Assembly: GCA_038496675.1 (NCBI GenBank)
Contig: CM076663.1
Location: forward strand, 19,184,348 to 19,248,347
Direction: 5' to 3'
Length of the DNA: 64,000 nucleotides
DNA from: Rachycentron canadum
Lineage: Eukaryota > Chordata > Actinopteri > Carangiformes > Rachycentridae
Below the pieces are notes generated by a model, which saw only the letters and a list, made by a program, of their open reading frames with translations, was not told the origin of the DNA and searched no databases. The translations under genes and the position numbers were made by a program. Positions 48,421 to 59,989 of this stretch are shown piece by piece. Position 1 is the stretch's first letter, and each line of letters opens with the position of its first letter.

Positions 48421-50058
48421 CTCTCCTCTTTCCAGTCTGAGCTAAGCTATTACAGGTCCAGATACATACTTTGCCTATAGACATAAAAGCAAGCAACTGT
48501 AATTCATGGTTTTTTATATGTCTTATATTCTTATATCATGACGTGGCACATTACGAGCTGCAGACATGAGCTATGTGGAGATAGTTGTGACAGGCCAAGA
48601 ACAGGTTTGAGCCAATTAATAACTCTTGCTTCAGCAGACTTCTAATATCTCTGACTTGATTCCTGTTTCTGTATCTTTTTTTAATCCTTTAAAGATGCCG
48701 ACAGCCACATTATACTCATATGACTTGGCAAGCAGAAGGATCAGTTTCAGTTTGCTGAATAAAACAAAACACAGGTAGGTGTAACATACAGTATGTCCCT
48801 TTGCTCCAATTCCCACACACTGACTCACTCAGATTAGTTATTAGTCATAATTGTTGCTTTCTGTCCCACTTACAAATCATCTCTGTCACTATTACGTGTG
48901 TTGTTCTTGTTACTGTTACTGTAACAACTGTTATGAGTTCACTGGACACTGGACAATGACCTTTATCACGATTCTGGAGTGATCTTCATTCGATCCTCAT
49001 AAATTGGGAAAACTAAGAAACTTTGACAAAAACAGAAAACCTCAAGGTTCACTTGCTAGCCTTTTAAAATGGCTTTCAACCAGAACTCACATCCTTCATT
49101 GGTTGAAGGTGTGAAGTGTCTGAAGCTCTGAAAAATGTTTAGTAGTTTGACCAATAGCAAGTAAGAAAAGAGAGAACATAAACACAGTCTATAGACAATG
49201 TCCACTTACTAGTTACTAGTTACTTACTTATGTTTAGAGCTGAGGAAATTCCTATGAATAAAGCCTTAAGCCTTTAAAACTATAGAAAATCAAAAGGAAA
49301 AAAGTGGATCTTGAGTGAAGAGCGTTTTATTTGTACTTGTATTAGTATTTGTAACTACTCTTTGCAAAGTCAGAATGATATTTTAGGTTTTACTCAGACA
49401 CTGGACTTGCAGGTCAGGTGTGTTACCTCCTGTTTGTCTCACTTCAATTACCTCACACATGCTCCAGTTGAATTTTTTCTTTGCGTTCCCTCGAGCTGTA
49501 TTTCACAACTGTTCACGTCACCACACACGTCTTTTCTGTGTTGGCTTTATTATGAGCTGCGTAATGACCCATTTAATTTGCATTTCGTCCTAAAAAGTGA
49601 GATTTATACAATGGCAGCTTCTTTCATCTGCAGCCATCCCTCTTCTCTCCTCTCCTCTCCTCTCCCCCTCCCCTCCTACACCTCTGCACATTCATCCTCT
49701 TTTTCGCCTTTCTCAGATTGATCAAATATTTGCTCTTCTTGGGCCCTGGCCTGTTTATTTTCTGGAGTGTGTTTTGAGCAGTGGTCTGGCCTGCGCGGTG
49801 GCTCAACAGTGCCGTCTCAGACGTTCCAGTGTTTGGCTTAACAGCTAGGGGACGGAGGCTGGGCCAGGTCCGGGGCTCTGAGTGCGCCGGCAACATTGGC
49901 TGCTCTCCCTTTGCTGCGCAAACTGGTCCTGAGAGTCTCACACACTGCATCCATTCACTCTCCCAGCACACACAGGATAGAGTATGGATTGTTTGGAGGC
50001 CAGTGGCAATGCCAGGAATGCTGAGCCCTAGTTCCTCTCTGGGAAAAAATGGTATTTG

Positions 50059-50059
<1 letters not shown>

Positions 50060-50114
<55 letters not shown>
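50060..50114 (+). repeat. (TC)27 microsatellite
   Basis: An uninterrupted polypyrimidine mirror repeat of about 55 bp, then three CACT-like units. Such tracts can form intramolecular triplex (H-DNA). Confidence 0.95.
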
Positions 50115-50118
<4 letters not shown>

Positions 50119-50205
50119 ACTCACTCCCTGCCTTTGAAAGGTTGCAGCAGTCTGATGAGAGGGATCACTAGGTGCATTAGCCGACCTGTTTCCTCTTTCC
50201 TGCAG

Positions 50206-50279
50206 ATTCCAGCCTGGCCGGTCAGAGAGGGCCTCCCAGCCAGAGGAATCCTAAGGAGACTCACTGCCTTCCACATCGG
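50206..50279 (+). other. Exon-like segment behind a strong acceptor
   Basis: tgtttcctctttcctgcag precedes a 74-nt segment open in one frame (IPAWPVREGLPARGILRRLT) and followed by a weak donor, G/GTATTT. No homology recognised. It may be chance. Confidence 0.15.
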
Positions 50280-52704
50280 TATTTCCTGACCCAGTCCCAC
50301 ATCCCCAGTGGCTCATTCACAGTTATAGCAAAGAGAAAACAGAGAGCTATATGGGGATGCACACACAAAACATCCAGCATCAACAACAGTAATAAACATC
50401 CATTTACAGTTCCAAGTCATAGGCTTGAAAAAAACAGCTCAGGCTAATAGGGGCTAATATCCAGAATTTCTATTTTTAACGATACTTTGAATCTATTTTG
50501 CGTTTATGGTTTCATAGTAGAGATTTAACCGGCAAGTTTTTGCACCTCATCAGGACTGTGATGATCCCTCACAAGTGCATATTATCATTTTCATTTGCTT
50601 CAGCGAATGCAGGATGGGGATGATCTTTTACATCTTAAACAGTTTTGCCATATGCGAAACCACGATCATTGAGGCGTGGGGACCCCGCCGTCCCTGCAGA
50701 TCTAATTCGCCCAATCTCAGCCGGGGCTGTGCGTGACTGTGTGTCCACTTAAGAACTCAGGCTACCATGCACTGTGAATGTAATAAGAACAGAGGGGTCA
50801 GAGAGGATATGAAACACACTCCAAAAATCCGCAAGGGAGAGATTGTAAATCTGGAGTTGTTGAAAAGCAGAAATAGGTGAGTACTTATTTATTAAACACC
50901 ATGGAATCACTTGTGGGGTACAAGTGATATCAGGTGGAAAAGGGATTTCCCCTCAGTGTAGTGATTTTTCCCAGAGGATTTTCATATTATTAATGTCCCA
51001 GAGGATTTCATATTAATATCCTTTCCAGCTTTGTAAACAACAAAACAGGGTCAAATTTCAAGCAAGTCACAGAAGTGCACGATTAACAGAATAGTTCCTC
51101 AAACTTGAATAAATGCAGGCATCAAGGGGCCAAGTGGAGAAGTCAGTGAGAAAAGCGCTGCAGTATCCAAAACCCAGTTTGTCTATCAGATTCATTTTAT
51201 GGCAAAAAGGCTCTAGAAAACACTTAGAGCCCTCACCAATTCCTCCTGGGCTGTTGTCGGCCTTGTGTGAAATTCTGCTTTCAGTGTGTCTACACATGCC
51301 AGAAGAAATCCCTGGGGTGAAATCCCATCCCTTCCTCCTCACCAAGACCCTGCACTGTCTGAGAACACTCTCAGCATCTCAGCAGCACATAATGAGCAGA
51401 TAACGTCGATCCGTGTTGTTCAAAGAGGTTTCTCCAAGTTCAGATGACAGATTAAAACAAACCAGCTGACGTTCATTTCCCCTGAGCTGCCGTGAGCTAT
51501 TCTCTCTCAGTCCAGCCCCCTCCTCCTCATCCATCCCCAGCCACCGACCATTACCACATTACTGTCTACTACTTTGTTTTAATTAAACAGCTGGACTCCT
51601 CTTATCTGCACCAGGCTTAAATCAGCAGCACTGAATTGCCGCCAGCACTAGTCTGCAGGTGCAGCAGCAGGTAGACGAAGTTACAGGTGCAGTTGGTGGA
51701 GACCAAAACAGAGGTAGAAGACTGGATCTTGATTTAATTAGCTATATTGGCTGCTCCACAGGGGCGTCTTTCAGTTGGACTCACTAATAAGTGTTTATTA
51801 AAAGTGTAAATTATGTTTATTTAGACAGATCATTTTTGGGTTCACAACCTAATTTCCTCAAAACTCAACAGCACAGTTGAAGACTTAAATATAAATATTC
51901 ACCTCATGGTGACAGAAGAAGAAAAGTCAGAGCCAATATTATGCATAATGATATGTCAATATTATCAGGATTCAGTCTTGATGGATCATGATGTTTTTAT
52001 TATAATGATGTTTCATTTTTATGATGTTTCAGTCTTGGGTAAATTGGTGGACTGATGGTGCATTCAGTGATGCCTCTGAATTTTCTAACATCTTCAAACC
52101 CCTGAAGTTGGATTTCCAACTCAGAAGGTTGAGAACAGCAAGAACCTCAGCAACCATGTCCTCAAAATCCAAGATGGCTTCCCTACATCAATGGAAGTGA
52201 AAGTTGTAAATAATCTATATTAGAGCCGTCAGACACACAGTACTGTCCAACCTCTATCAACAACAAGCAGGCAGCAACATTTGACTTCATACTGGAATGT
52301 AGCCAATTTGGATGTGACATTAAGCATCTGACTTCCAAAGAAAACACAGCTCTGTTTCATTTCTGTTGCATTTCAATAAGTCAGACTCACAACGGACAGT
52401 TTAAAACCTAAAGGGAAGGATTGAATCCAAAACCTATATGACGCTTCACTGCCAACAGTGTGGGTGAGTTGTATTAGTAGCAGTCGATGTAGCTTACAGC
52501 CAGTTGCCTTGGCTACAGGCGTCTGGTAAACTCACATCTCTGTAAATTCACAGCCCATTTTTTTCAGTTTCAAGCTTGTTGTCCAGCTCTGACTCCAGTG
52601 ACATCATCTGAGCCGGTTTATCAACTTTGGTGTCACGGCTCTGCTGCAGTTTCTGGTATTTTTTTTGTGTGTGTTTCCTTGTTCTCCCATGAGTCTCCTC
52701 CTCC

Positions 52705-52735
52705 TGTGTGTGTGTGTGTGAGTGTGTGTGTGTGT

Positions 52736-52800
<65 letters not shown>

Positions 52801-52835
52801 TGTGTGAGTGTGTGTGTGTGAGTGTGTGTGTGTGT
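52705..52835 (+). repeat. Long (TG)n microsatellite with GAGTG interruptions
   Basis: About 130 bp of TG repeats interrupted by several AG steps that keep purine-pyrimidine alternation partly broken. It generates long artificial Thr-His ORFs on the minus strand. Confidence 0.95.
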
Positions 52836-54949
52836 CGCCACACCTGTGGTTAATCATCTCATCAAGGTCATGGTTAAAGAAGCCCTCTGCACCACATTGT
52901 TCCGTCTACAATGTGGTAGATATGCTCTCAGCCACTTTTCCTTATTGAGTAAATCCTAGTGGAAGTTTCTGTTTTCCTCATGCCGGTTCACTGACAGTGC
53001 CTGCCACGCCATCCCAGCTGTAAATCCACCGCAAACCACTCAGGCTGCAACGTCCAGCCGGACTCCACCTGCCCTCACCTGCTGCCAGCTTCCCCTCTCT
53101 GTGCATACTTTACATGAAACCACCTTTAAACCTGATCACCTGATGCATTTCTTACAAAAAAACCCCAAAAACATCACATTTTACACACTTCGTGTTGTTG
53201 CGCAATCCCAATATCTTACAGTCTGATGCCTGTGTTTTTGTGTAAACCCATCGCAGCTGTATTCTGCTTTAAGATCTTTTAAGACACATCACCTCATGTC
53301 AAAGAAACTCTTTTTGACAGTAAATTGAAGTCTCTCCCCCAGCGCTCTCTATAAATGTACTCCTTACTGAATAAACCTGTCCACACGATAACCAAGGAGG
53401 CAACTAAATGCAGGGCAGTATGACCCTGCACTGACTGTATGGTCACTAGAGCTTGTGTACGAGCTCTAAACACTGAATTTCACAGTATGGAGTCTCTCCG
53501 CCGTGATATAAAATGCACAGTTTGCTCAGAAACGCTGTCATTATGCTCAAAAGTGATACTTAAAGCAAAGTCAGATGAGACGTTCACGTGCCAGCAGAGG
53601 GAAAGAGGAGAACATTCTTCCATGTGTTTGGCTTTGAGAAAGAATAGATCGCCTCGTCAGCTGAATGAAGAGCCACTTCTCACTCCACAGATCATGTATT
53701 AATAATACAACACTGTTTTAATGCAGCTATTCATATTAAAGTATATTCTGTCTTGCACACATGTGAGAGAATATTTTAGGATTAGTGTGATTATTGGCAA
53801 CTGTGTATTATCCTGTGTGAAATGTGTGTATATATGCTTTACTTATGGCCAACCAGAGCCCAAAATGAAAGGAAAGGGAGAATAAACACACTTTGCTCAG
53901 GCCTTTGGTTGACCACTGCATTTCACGACCTCCACGCCCTCTGCCACCACCACTCCAACCATCTTCCCTTCGGTTCAAAGCTTGACCCTCTTGCGGGCTG
54001 CCCACATCACAGCCCAACCGCCCCCTGCCTCCCCGCCTCAAGGTGACATGTGAGCAACACTCATTTTCTGTTAGCAAACTTTAATTAGTCCCTTCAACCC
54101 TCAAGTCTCGCGTCCCCCCTGCGGGGCGAGTCAGGCCAGCGCTGCAGGGCGGAAACATCCACAGCTTCTTGGGTTTTTCTCTCTGGAACGACGGCCAACA
54201 ATAACTGTCCTCCTGCAGGTACGAATTTCAAAGAAGGTGCCAAGCCTTACACTGTTTTTTATATCATCACCGAATTCCAGGAGTTATTCTGTGATGATTT
54301 TACCTCTCTGGTTTCCCTATTTTGTCTCAATATATCTCATCTTCTTCTGCCTCAGTTTGTTTTGCTACATTCAACACTTATTTTGTTTCGGCTGCAAAAT
54401 GATTGTTGAAGTTAGAGAAGTGGTTCATTAAAACCTAAAAGAAACTAGCCTATGCATTACTCCCTTAATTAAAAGTTACACAACTTTGCATTTACTCAAA
54501 TATATGTATTTGACAGTAATAATTACTTTGCAGATTTTATTGATAAAACATCAGATCAACTTTGAACCCATTCAGAAGAGCCCTTTGAAAAACGTGACTT
54601 TCACTCAAACCTTTATTTCTCAGCCTCTGAAACCTTGAAATTGTACATGGCTGGAAAAACAAGATTTTTTTTTTTTTAATGTTGATGAACATTATGTTAA
54701 TTATGTTAACATTATGTTAACAATGATTTACATTAAAAACCAATGACATATAAAATTAGATTTCACCTTCCTGACAGAAAAGTTGATGTATTTAATCGGT
54801 CACATATCTTAAAAACATTGTAATCATATATGACATGTTGCAGATGTATGCTACAGATTTAAACACCTGACAGCAGAATAATGTAATATTAGCTTCATAA
54901 CATGAAGCTGTGACATTAAAATGCTGCCTATTGGTCATATGAACACATA

Positions 54950-55300
54950 ATTTTGGAAATATGCCTATTTAGTGTCTTGCCAATACAGATGTGAAGATGG
55001 ACACCACTCCACTCCTCCACATACATTCTACCATCCTCTTCTGAAGCTCTCTTCATGGCCACTAGGTTCCTGGTCACCTCCTTGACCAAGGCCCTTCTTG
55101 TCCAGTTACTTAGTTTTGCTGAACGGCCAAGTTCAAGAGTCCTGGTGGTTCTGAATGTCTTCCATTTCACAGTCATTGAGATCACTGTCCTCCTGGGAAC
55201 ACTCAAAACTTTAGAAATGGTTCTAAACCTCTGCCCTGATCTCTGCCTCGCCACTAAATTTTATTGCAGCAGTCTGCTGAGACTTCCCTGGACTTCATGG
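54950..55300 (-). pseudogene. Tc1-like transposase N-terminal fragment
   Basis: Minus-strand translation shows RTISKVLSVPRRTVISMTVK, then WKTFRTTRTLELGRSAKLSN and RRALVKEVTRNLV. These match the first helix-turn-helix, the linker GRSAKLS (GRP.KLS in active elements) and the start of the second domain. A stop interrupts the region before the first motif, near 55260. No catalytic motif remains. It is a decayed fragment of a Tc1 family different from the two near the window start, judging by the terminus. Confidence 0.8.
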
Positions 55301-55453
55301 CTTGATCTTGTCCTGACATGTAGTGTGAATTTGTACACAGGTATGTGCCTTTTTCTAAGTCCAATCAATCAAGGTTACCACAGCTGGACTCCAATCAAGC
55401 TCCAGACACATCTCAAGAAAACTTAGAGCAAACATGAATACTTGATTTCAAGC

Positions 55454-55531
<78 letters not shown>

Positions 55532-55560
55532 GTATGTGTGTGTATATATATATATGTATG
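55454..55560. repeat. Compound (TA)n(CA)n(TA)n(TG)n microsatellite
   Basis: TA repeats flow into CA repeats, then TA again, then TG and TA. The CA and TG halves are complementary, so the whole tract can fold into a large hairpin. It lies inside the Tc1 remnant. Confidence 0.9.
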
Positions 55561-55809
55561 TTCATATATCACATCAAATATGAATCTACCACAATAAGAA
55601 AAAGCTGTCAGTTGTTTTGTTCCGCTGTAGTATTTTATATCTGTATGTTATCTTATGAAAACAATAATAATTAAAAAAAAAAAGCTGGATTATTAAGTGT
55701 TGATTAATGAGGAAAAAATGGGAATTTTGTCTATTTAAAATTATATCTAAAGCACAATAAAGTCAGCAAGAAGTGAAGGGGTCTGAATACTTTCTGAAGA
55801 AACTGTATA

Positions 55810-58800
55810 TTATAATAGAGGGGACACTGCCCAATGAGTACTTTTATTTTTATAATACTTCAAGTATTACAATATTACAGTATTACTTATTATTATACAG
55901 TATTACTGTCTTTACCTAACAAACATAGAGGAGCACATCTTCCACCACTGGAAGATAAAAACGCTTTGTAAAAATCATCAACATTTCATCAAGTCATCTA
56001 GATCTGACTAATTATCAGCATCAGTAGCTGTATGTCAAACAAGCAAAGGAGAAATTAGAGGTTTTTTTTAACCTTTTTTCACTATGGTCTCCTTTAAAAA
56101 AACAAAAGTTTAACATTGCTCAAGAAAGAAAGACGGCTGCCTGTTTGCTTTGCAAGAAAAAATTGACTATATAAACTGTTTGCGCAGCTATCTAGAGTAC
56201 AGCCTTGGCTAAAAACAACACTGCATAAAAATCATAATAGATGCAAAGTTTCACAACACCCTGTACTCTGTAGAGCTTGCACAGTGGCACAAATGGCAGG
56301 TCTCTGGCAGGAAGTAGACTGGAGGGTTAAGTAAGGGTGGCGGCTGGCGCTGCTGCTGATTTCCATGGGTTTGGAGGAAAACTGACTGGCTTTTTATAGC
56401 ACAGTGGCCGGGCGGGGTCACAGGGTATGTGTGGCTCAGAGCATTCACTGTGTGGGAGTGTGGCACTCGTTCAGATGGAGCCGAAAAGAGAGACAGTGAG
56501 AGAGAAAAAGAGACAGAGAGGTGGTGGATGATGGGAGGGAAAGGAAGCCAAGACTAAGGCTGGGAACCAACAAAGAGGAGAAATGCTAATGCATGAGGTA
56601 TTTTAACTCCGTCTCCCCAGAGGGCTCCTCTATGTCATTTTGGAAAGGTGTCATGAGCCATAGGGAAGAAAAGCAACTGATGGGAGTTCAGCAAATGGAC
56701 TGACACAAATGGACTGAGAGCTGCCAAGCTGTGACAAGCCAGGCCACTCCTCCATCACAGCCTCAGGAAATACCCTGGTCCCGGTCCCAGATCTTCAATC
56801 ACCCAGCTTGTCTCTGTGTGTATGTGTGCATCTATATGTGCATATGTGCATGCTTGTTATCTTCAGATAAGTCAAACTGAGTGATTTACACTGCTGAGGT
56901 CTGGTTTGCAGCCCTCTGAGGGAGCCTTTTTTTTTTCCCAAGACAATTTCAGCAATATCACAGATGACAGAGAGCTCGGAGGGATACAGAGCTGTACGGC
57001 CAAACACAAGTTAACACATGAGCCCGTCTGAGTCATACCAGGGATTCCTCTCTGCTCAGCAGCTGGATGAGGAGGACCAGAGCACCAGACAGCCCCTGTC
57101 ATCCAGGGAAATATAAAAAAAGAAACCTGGGCCATATTAATTCAGCTCATCGCTTGTTTGCAAAATTGAAAGGGAATAAATAAGGTTATTGTTTTCTCTT
57201 GAACAAGAAAAGCTCAAGAGAAAAGTAGAGTGAAAGGATAATTGCTATTTATAACAACAATGATAACGTTGTATTCAATATACAACTGCAGAGGGCTGGA
57301 ATCACAGTGATATAATCTATGATCATCAATCAGATGATCAGACAGAAACCAACAGATTGTGCAGATTTTCTAAAACTCTTATTTTGAAAGTAAAAATTGC
57401 ACAGGAAAGTGCACAAGGCTACAGTAACTAATGCACTTCTCAGTGCTCTGCAGCCGATGCCCTCATCTGTTTGTTCTTTCCTATTTGGTATATTTCACAC
57501 CTACTGCTTCCTCAGTCTGCATGATGCGTTCAATGTGACATAAATACAATGTGACTCCTCGCTACTTGATGCTGTTAGTGAAGTTTCGCTGTCTGCCATC
57601 CTCATGTCCAGCAGAAACAGAGGGGTGGCCATGAAAAGAGAAAGTCTTTAAAGAATACTCCACTGGGTTTGCATTGCACTCACACACTTTAAATCCAGCA
57701 CCAAGATTTCCCACAGTTCTACTCGATTTGATTGGAGATTGCGATTCGTTTTGCTATAGTTTCTGTAAAGTGGCGCCACTAGCCTGAAGCATGTTGGTTT
57801 TCTAACTACACACCCAGGTTTTTTTTTTTTTTTTCATTTTGAAAATTGAAACCAACACTGACTCAAGTGACATCACTTGAGTCAATCATCAGAATTGGTG
57901 CAGCTCCATCTGGAGACACAAGACACAAAAGGGTTTGTACAACTTTGTTTCCACGACATCTGGAAACACACTCTGACAAACACACACTGACAAAAAGCTT
58001 TGCAAGATTTTTTTTTTTTTTTTTGATTATCAGTCGATTATTTTTCTTCTGTAGAGGCAGTAAAAAGTCAAATAAAAAACATGCCCTCCGTAATTTCCAA
58101 GCTCTTCAAATTGCTTTGTTTTGTTTGACAAAGTATTTTGTTTGCAAAGATATAAAACAGAAAAGCAGCTCATGCTTCCAGTGGAAACCAGAAAATGTTT
58201 GGCACCGTGGCATAAATAACTGAAAAGATTATTATTATGATGATGATCATCAGAATGGATGCTTCATAATTTTGTGACATTTTAATTCAGTAATTGTATT
58301 AGCACTAAAACTGATGAACCTCAGGACTGTCACCCTGTTCATCCCACACGAGTCTGAGCACTGATAGAGACAGTGGCCAAAACAGGAGTCCTCCTTTAAA
58401 AGGGCTTTGCTCTATCTGCTGAAACACCATTAACTCCTAACACGTGATATGTTCAGATCCTGCCTTGGTTCAGCTGTAGGCTATGTGAATTTATTTTGAC
58501 AATCAGTTGTGTAGGGTTGATTCCCCCAAATTGTTTTCGATGAAGTGAGACCTGTATAAGTGAACGCACATGGAAACAGGCACGCTCCAGTTCAAGTGCC
58601 TTTGAACTGACAACTGACAAAATACTGTCTGTAAACTGCACCAAAATAAAACCATGTTTCATTCTCTTTTTTGGCTCAAGAATAAACATTTCTTCATATC
58701 TAAACTCTGGCCTGCTCCTTCGCGAAGCTGCATTCTGTCAGTCACTCAGTCGTGTTCAGGCAAACCACTGAGAAAAAGCTGTGTCCTGCTTTTACCCTCC

Positions 58801-59685
58801 ACAGGCACAGCTAGATCATACAGTGCTCTTAGGGGGAAGGCTTGTCTACATTATAGGGCACTATAATGACAAAAACAAGGCAGTGACTTGGGAGCAGATC
58901 ACAGCTCTAGAGTTTCCACTAGAGGCTGCCTACTGTGTTTCAGTTCCCAGGCTTCTCCTTTGTCCCTCTCAGTCAAGAGTGCTAGCAGGAAACAAGCTGC
59001 TTTATGGCACTGTGGCTCACAGGACACCACAAAACACAATACCAGCCGCCTAGTAGATATGGTTACAAAACAAGGTGTAAGCCCACCTGAGTGCAGAGTG
59101 CAGGCGAACAGTAAACCAGCGTGCTGCTGCATTAGCTCCGGTGCCAAGGCTCACATCAGGCCAGGACAGGCCGGGTTTGTTTGTGAATGGGCCATTTAGC
59201 TGGAATTTTGAGTGGAATTTAAGCATGTTGATACTGGCACATGCCTTGGTGTGCTGAAGAGTACGGGTTACAAATATAGATGTCAGAATGTGAGTTTGAA
59301 TACTTCAAGTGCCCATATTCAAAGGGAGCCTTTTAATATGGAGAAACATGCAATGAAAATGAAGCAAACCTCCTCTGATTATCAAGGATATTGTCAATTT
59401 TGGATTCAAGCAATAGGTCTTGGCATTCAGTGTTATTCATTTACAGTCCTTTTTTAGATTGCACTGTAAGAAAAAGTCTGGGCAGGGTTTACACCTGTGA
59501 CACTACAGGTGCACTTAAGCCATCAGAGTCATCCGGATGCTAAATGAATAATTTCATTTCACACTTGTATTTTGAAAGGATGATGGTATAAATGAAAAGA
59601 CCAAAATCAGCAATGTGTTAGTGAGTCACCTGCCCTTACCCCTAACCTGTCTATGACACTGGTCCCCACTGTAAATATAATTAAA
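55810..59685. other. Gene-free stretch
   Basis: No coding gene recognised. Contains T-tracts at 57821-57834 and 58008-58024 and an exact repeat of tcaagtgacatcacttgagt character at 57864-57883, which is a near-palindrome (ACTCAAGTGACATCACTTGAGT, 57862-57883). Confidence 0.35.
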
Positions 59686-59687
59686 GG

Positions 59688-59985
59688 TACCATATTTAAC
59701 TCTTATCCTGTGTTTTATCCTGTGTTATACATAAGAAGATATGGTTGTGGTTTTAAGAACCAAAAACTACATCTTAGTGTAGTTTCTATCTCCGCTCTCA
59801 GGCTTCGCTTTGGAGCTCTAGTAACAAAAGGTCAGTCAGCCAATCAGAAGAGAGGATCTGAGCCTCTCCTCCTTTGCCTGCTTCGTTGTGACATCACAAA
59901 GTTCTAGAAGTCCTGAGGCTGGTTTTAAGGCTCAGTTTCTGAAAACAGACTGTGTTCATTTCTCTTTGGACTGAGACCTTTGATA
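59688..59985 (+). repeat. Interspersed repeat, copy 2 (direct pair with 48185-48420)
   Basis: Shares with the earlier copy taaaggtaccatat, cagccaatcagaagagag, ttcgttgtgacatcacaaag, agaagtcctgaggctggttt, taaggctcagtttctgaaaa and gactgtgttcatttctcttt. This copy is longer because it retains an extra internal segment (59750-59830). No ORF. Confidence 0.75.
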
Positions 59986-59989
59986 CTTT

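Larger units (their letters stand above)
48425..54940. other. Gene-free stretch with long microsatellites
   Basis: No coding gene recognised. Includes a CTCCT run at 49639-49670, the (TC)n and (TG)n tracts listed separately, an exon-like segment at 50206-50279 and a GC-richer block at 54100-54160. Long ORFs in 52548-52857 are artefacts of the TG repeat. Confidence 0.35.
54945..55805 (-). mobile_element. Tc1-like transposon remnant, minus strand
   Basis: On the minus strand a terminus CAGTTTCTTCAGAAAGTATT begins at 55805 next to TA (55806-55807). It is followed by ttcagaccccttcacttctt and an AT-rich inverted-repeat region, then by transposase N-terminal sequence. The interior is interrupted by a TA/CA microsatellite at 55454-55560. 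The element ends inside the transposase near 54945 and no second terminus was found, so the catalytic half is missing. Confidence 0.8.

Noticed and set aside
52548..52857. Thr-His-rich proteins on the minus strand
   Set aside because: These are translations of the TG microsatellite in several frames.
57846..58223. 125-codon open frame beside T-tracts
   Set aside because: The translation contains poly-Phe from T runs and no recognisable domain.
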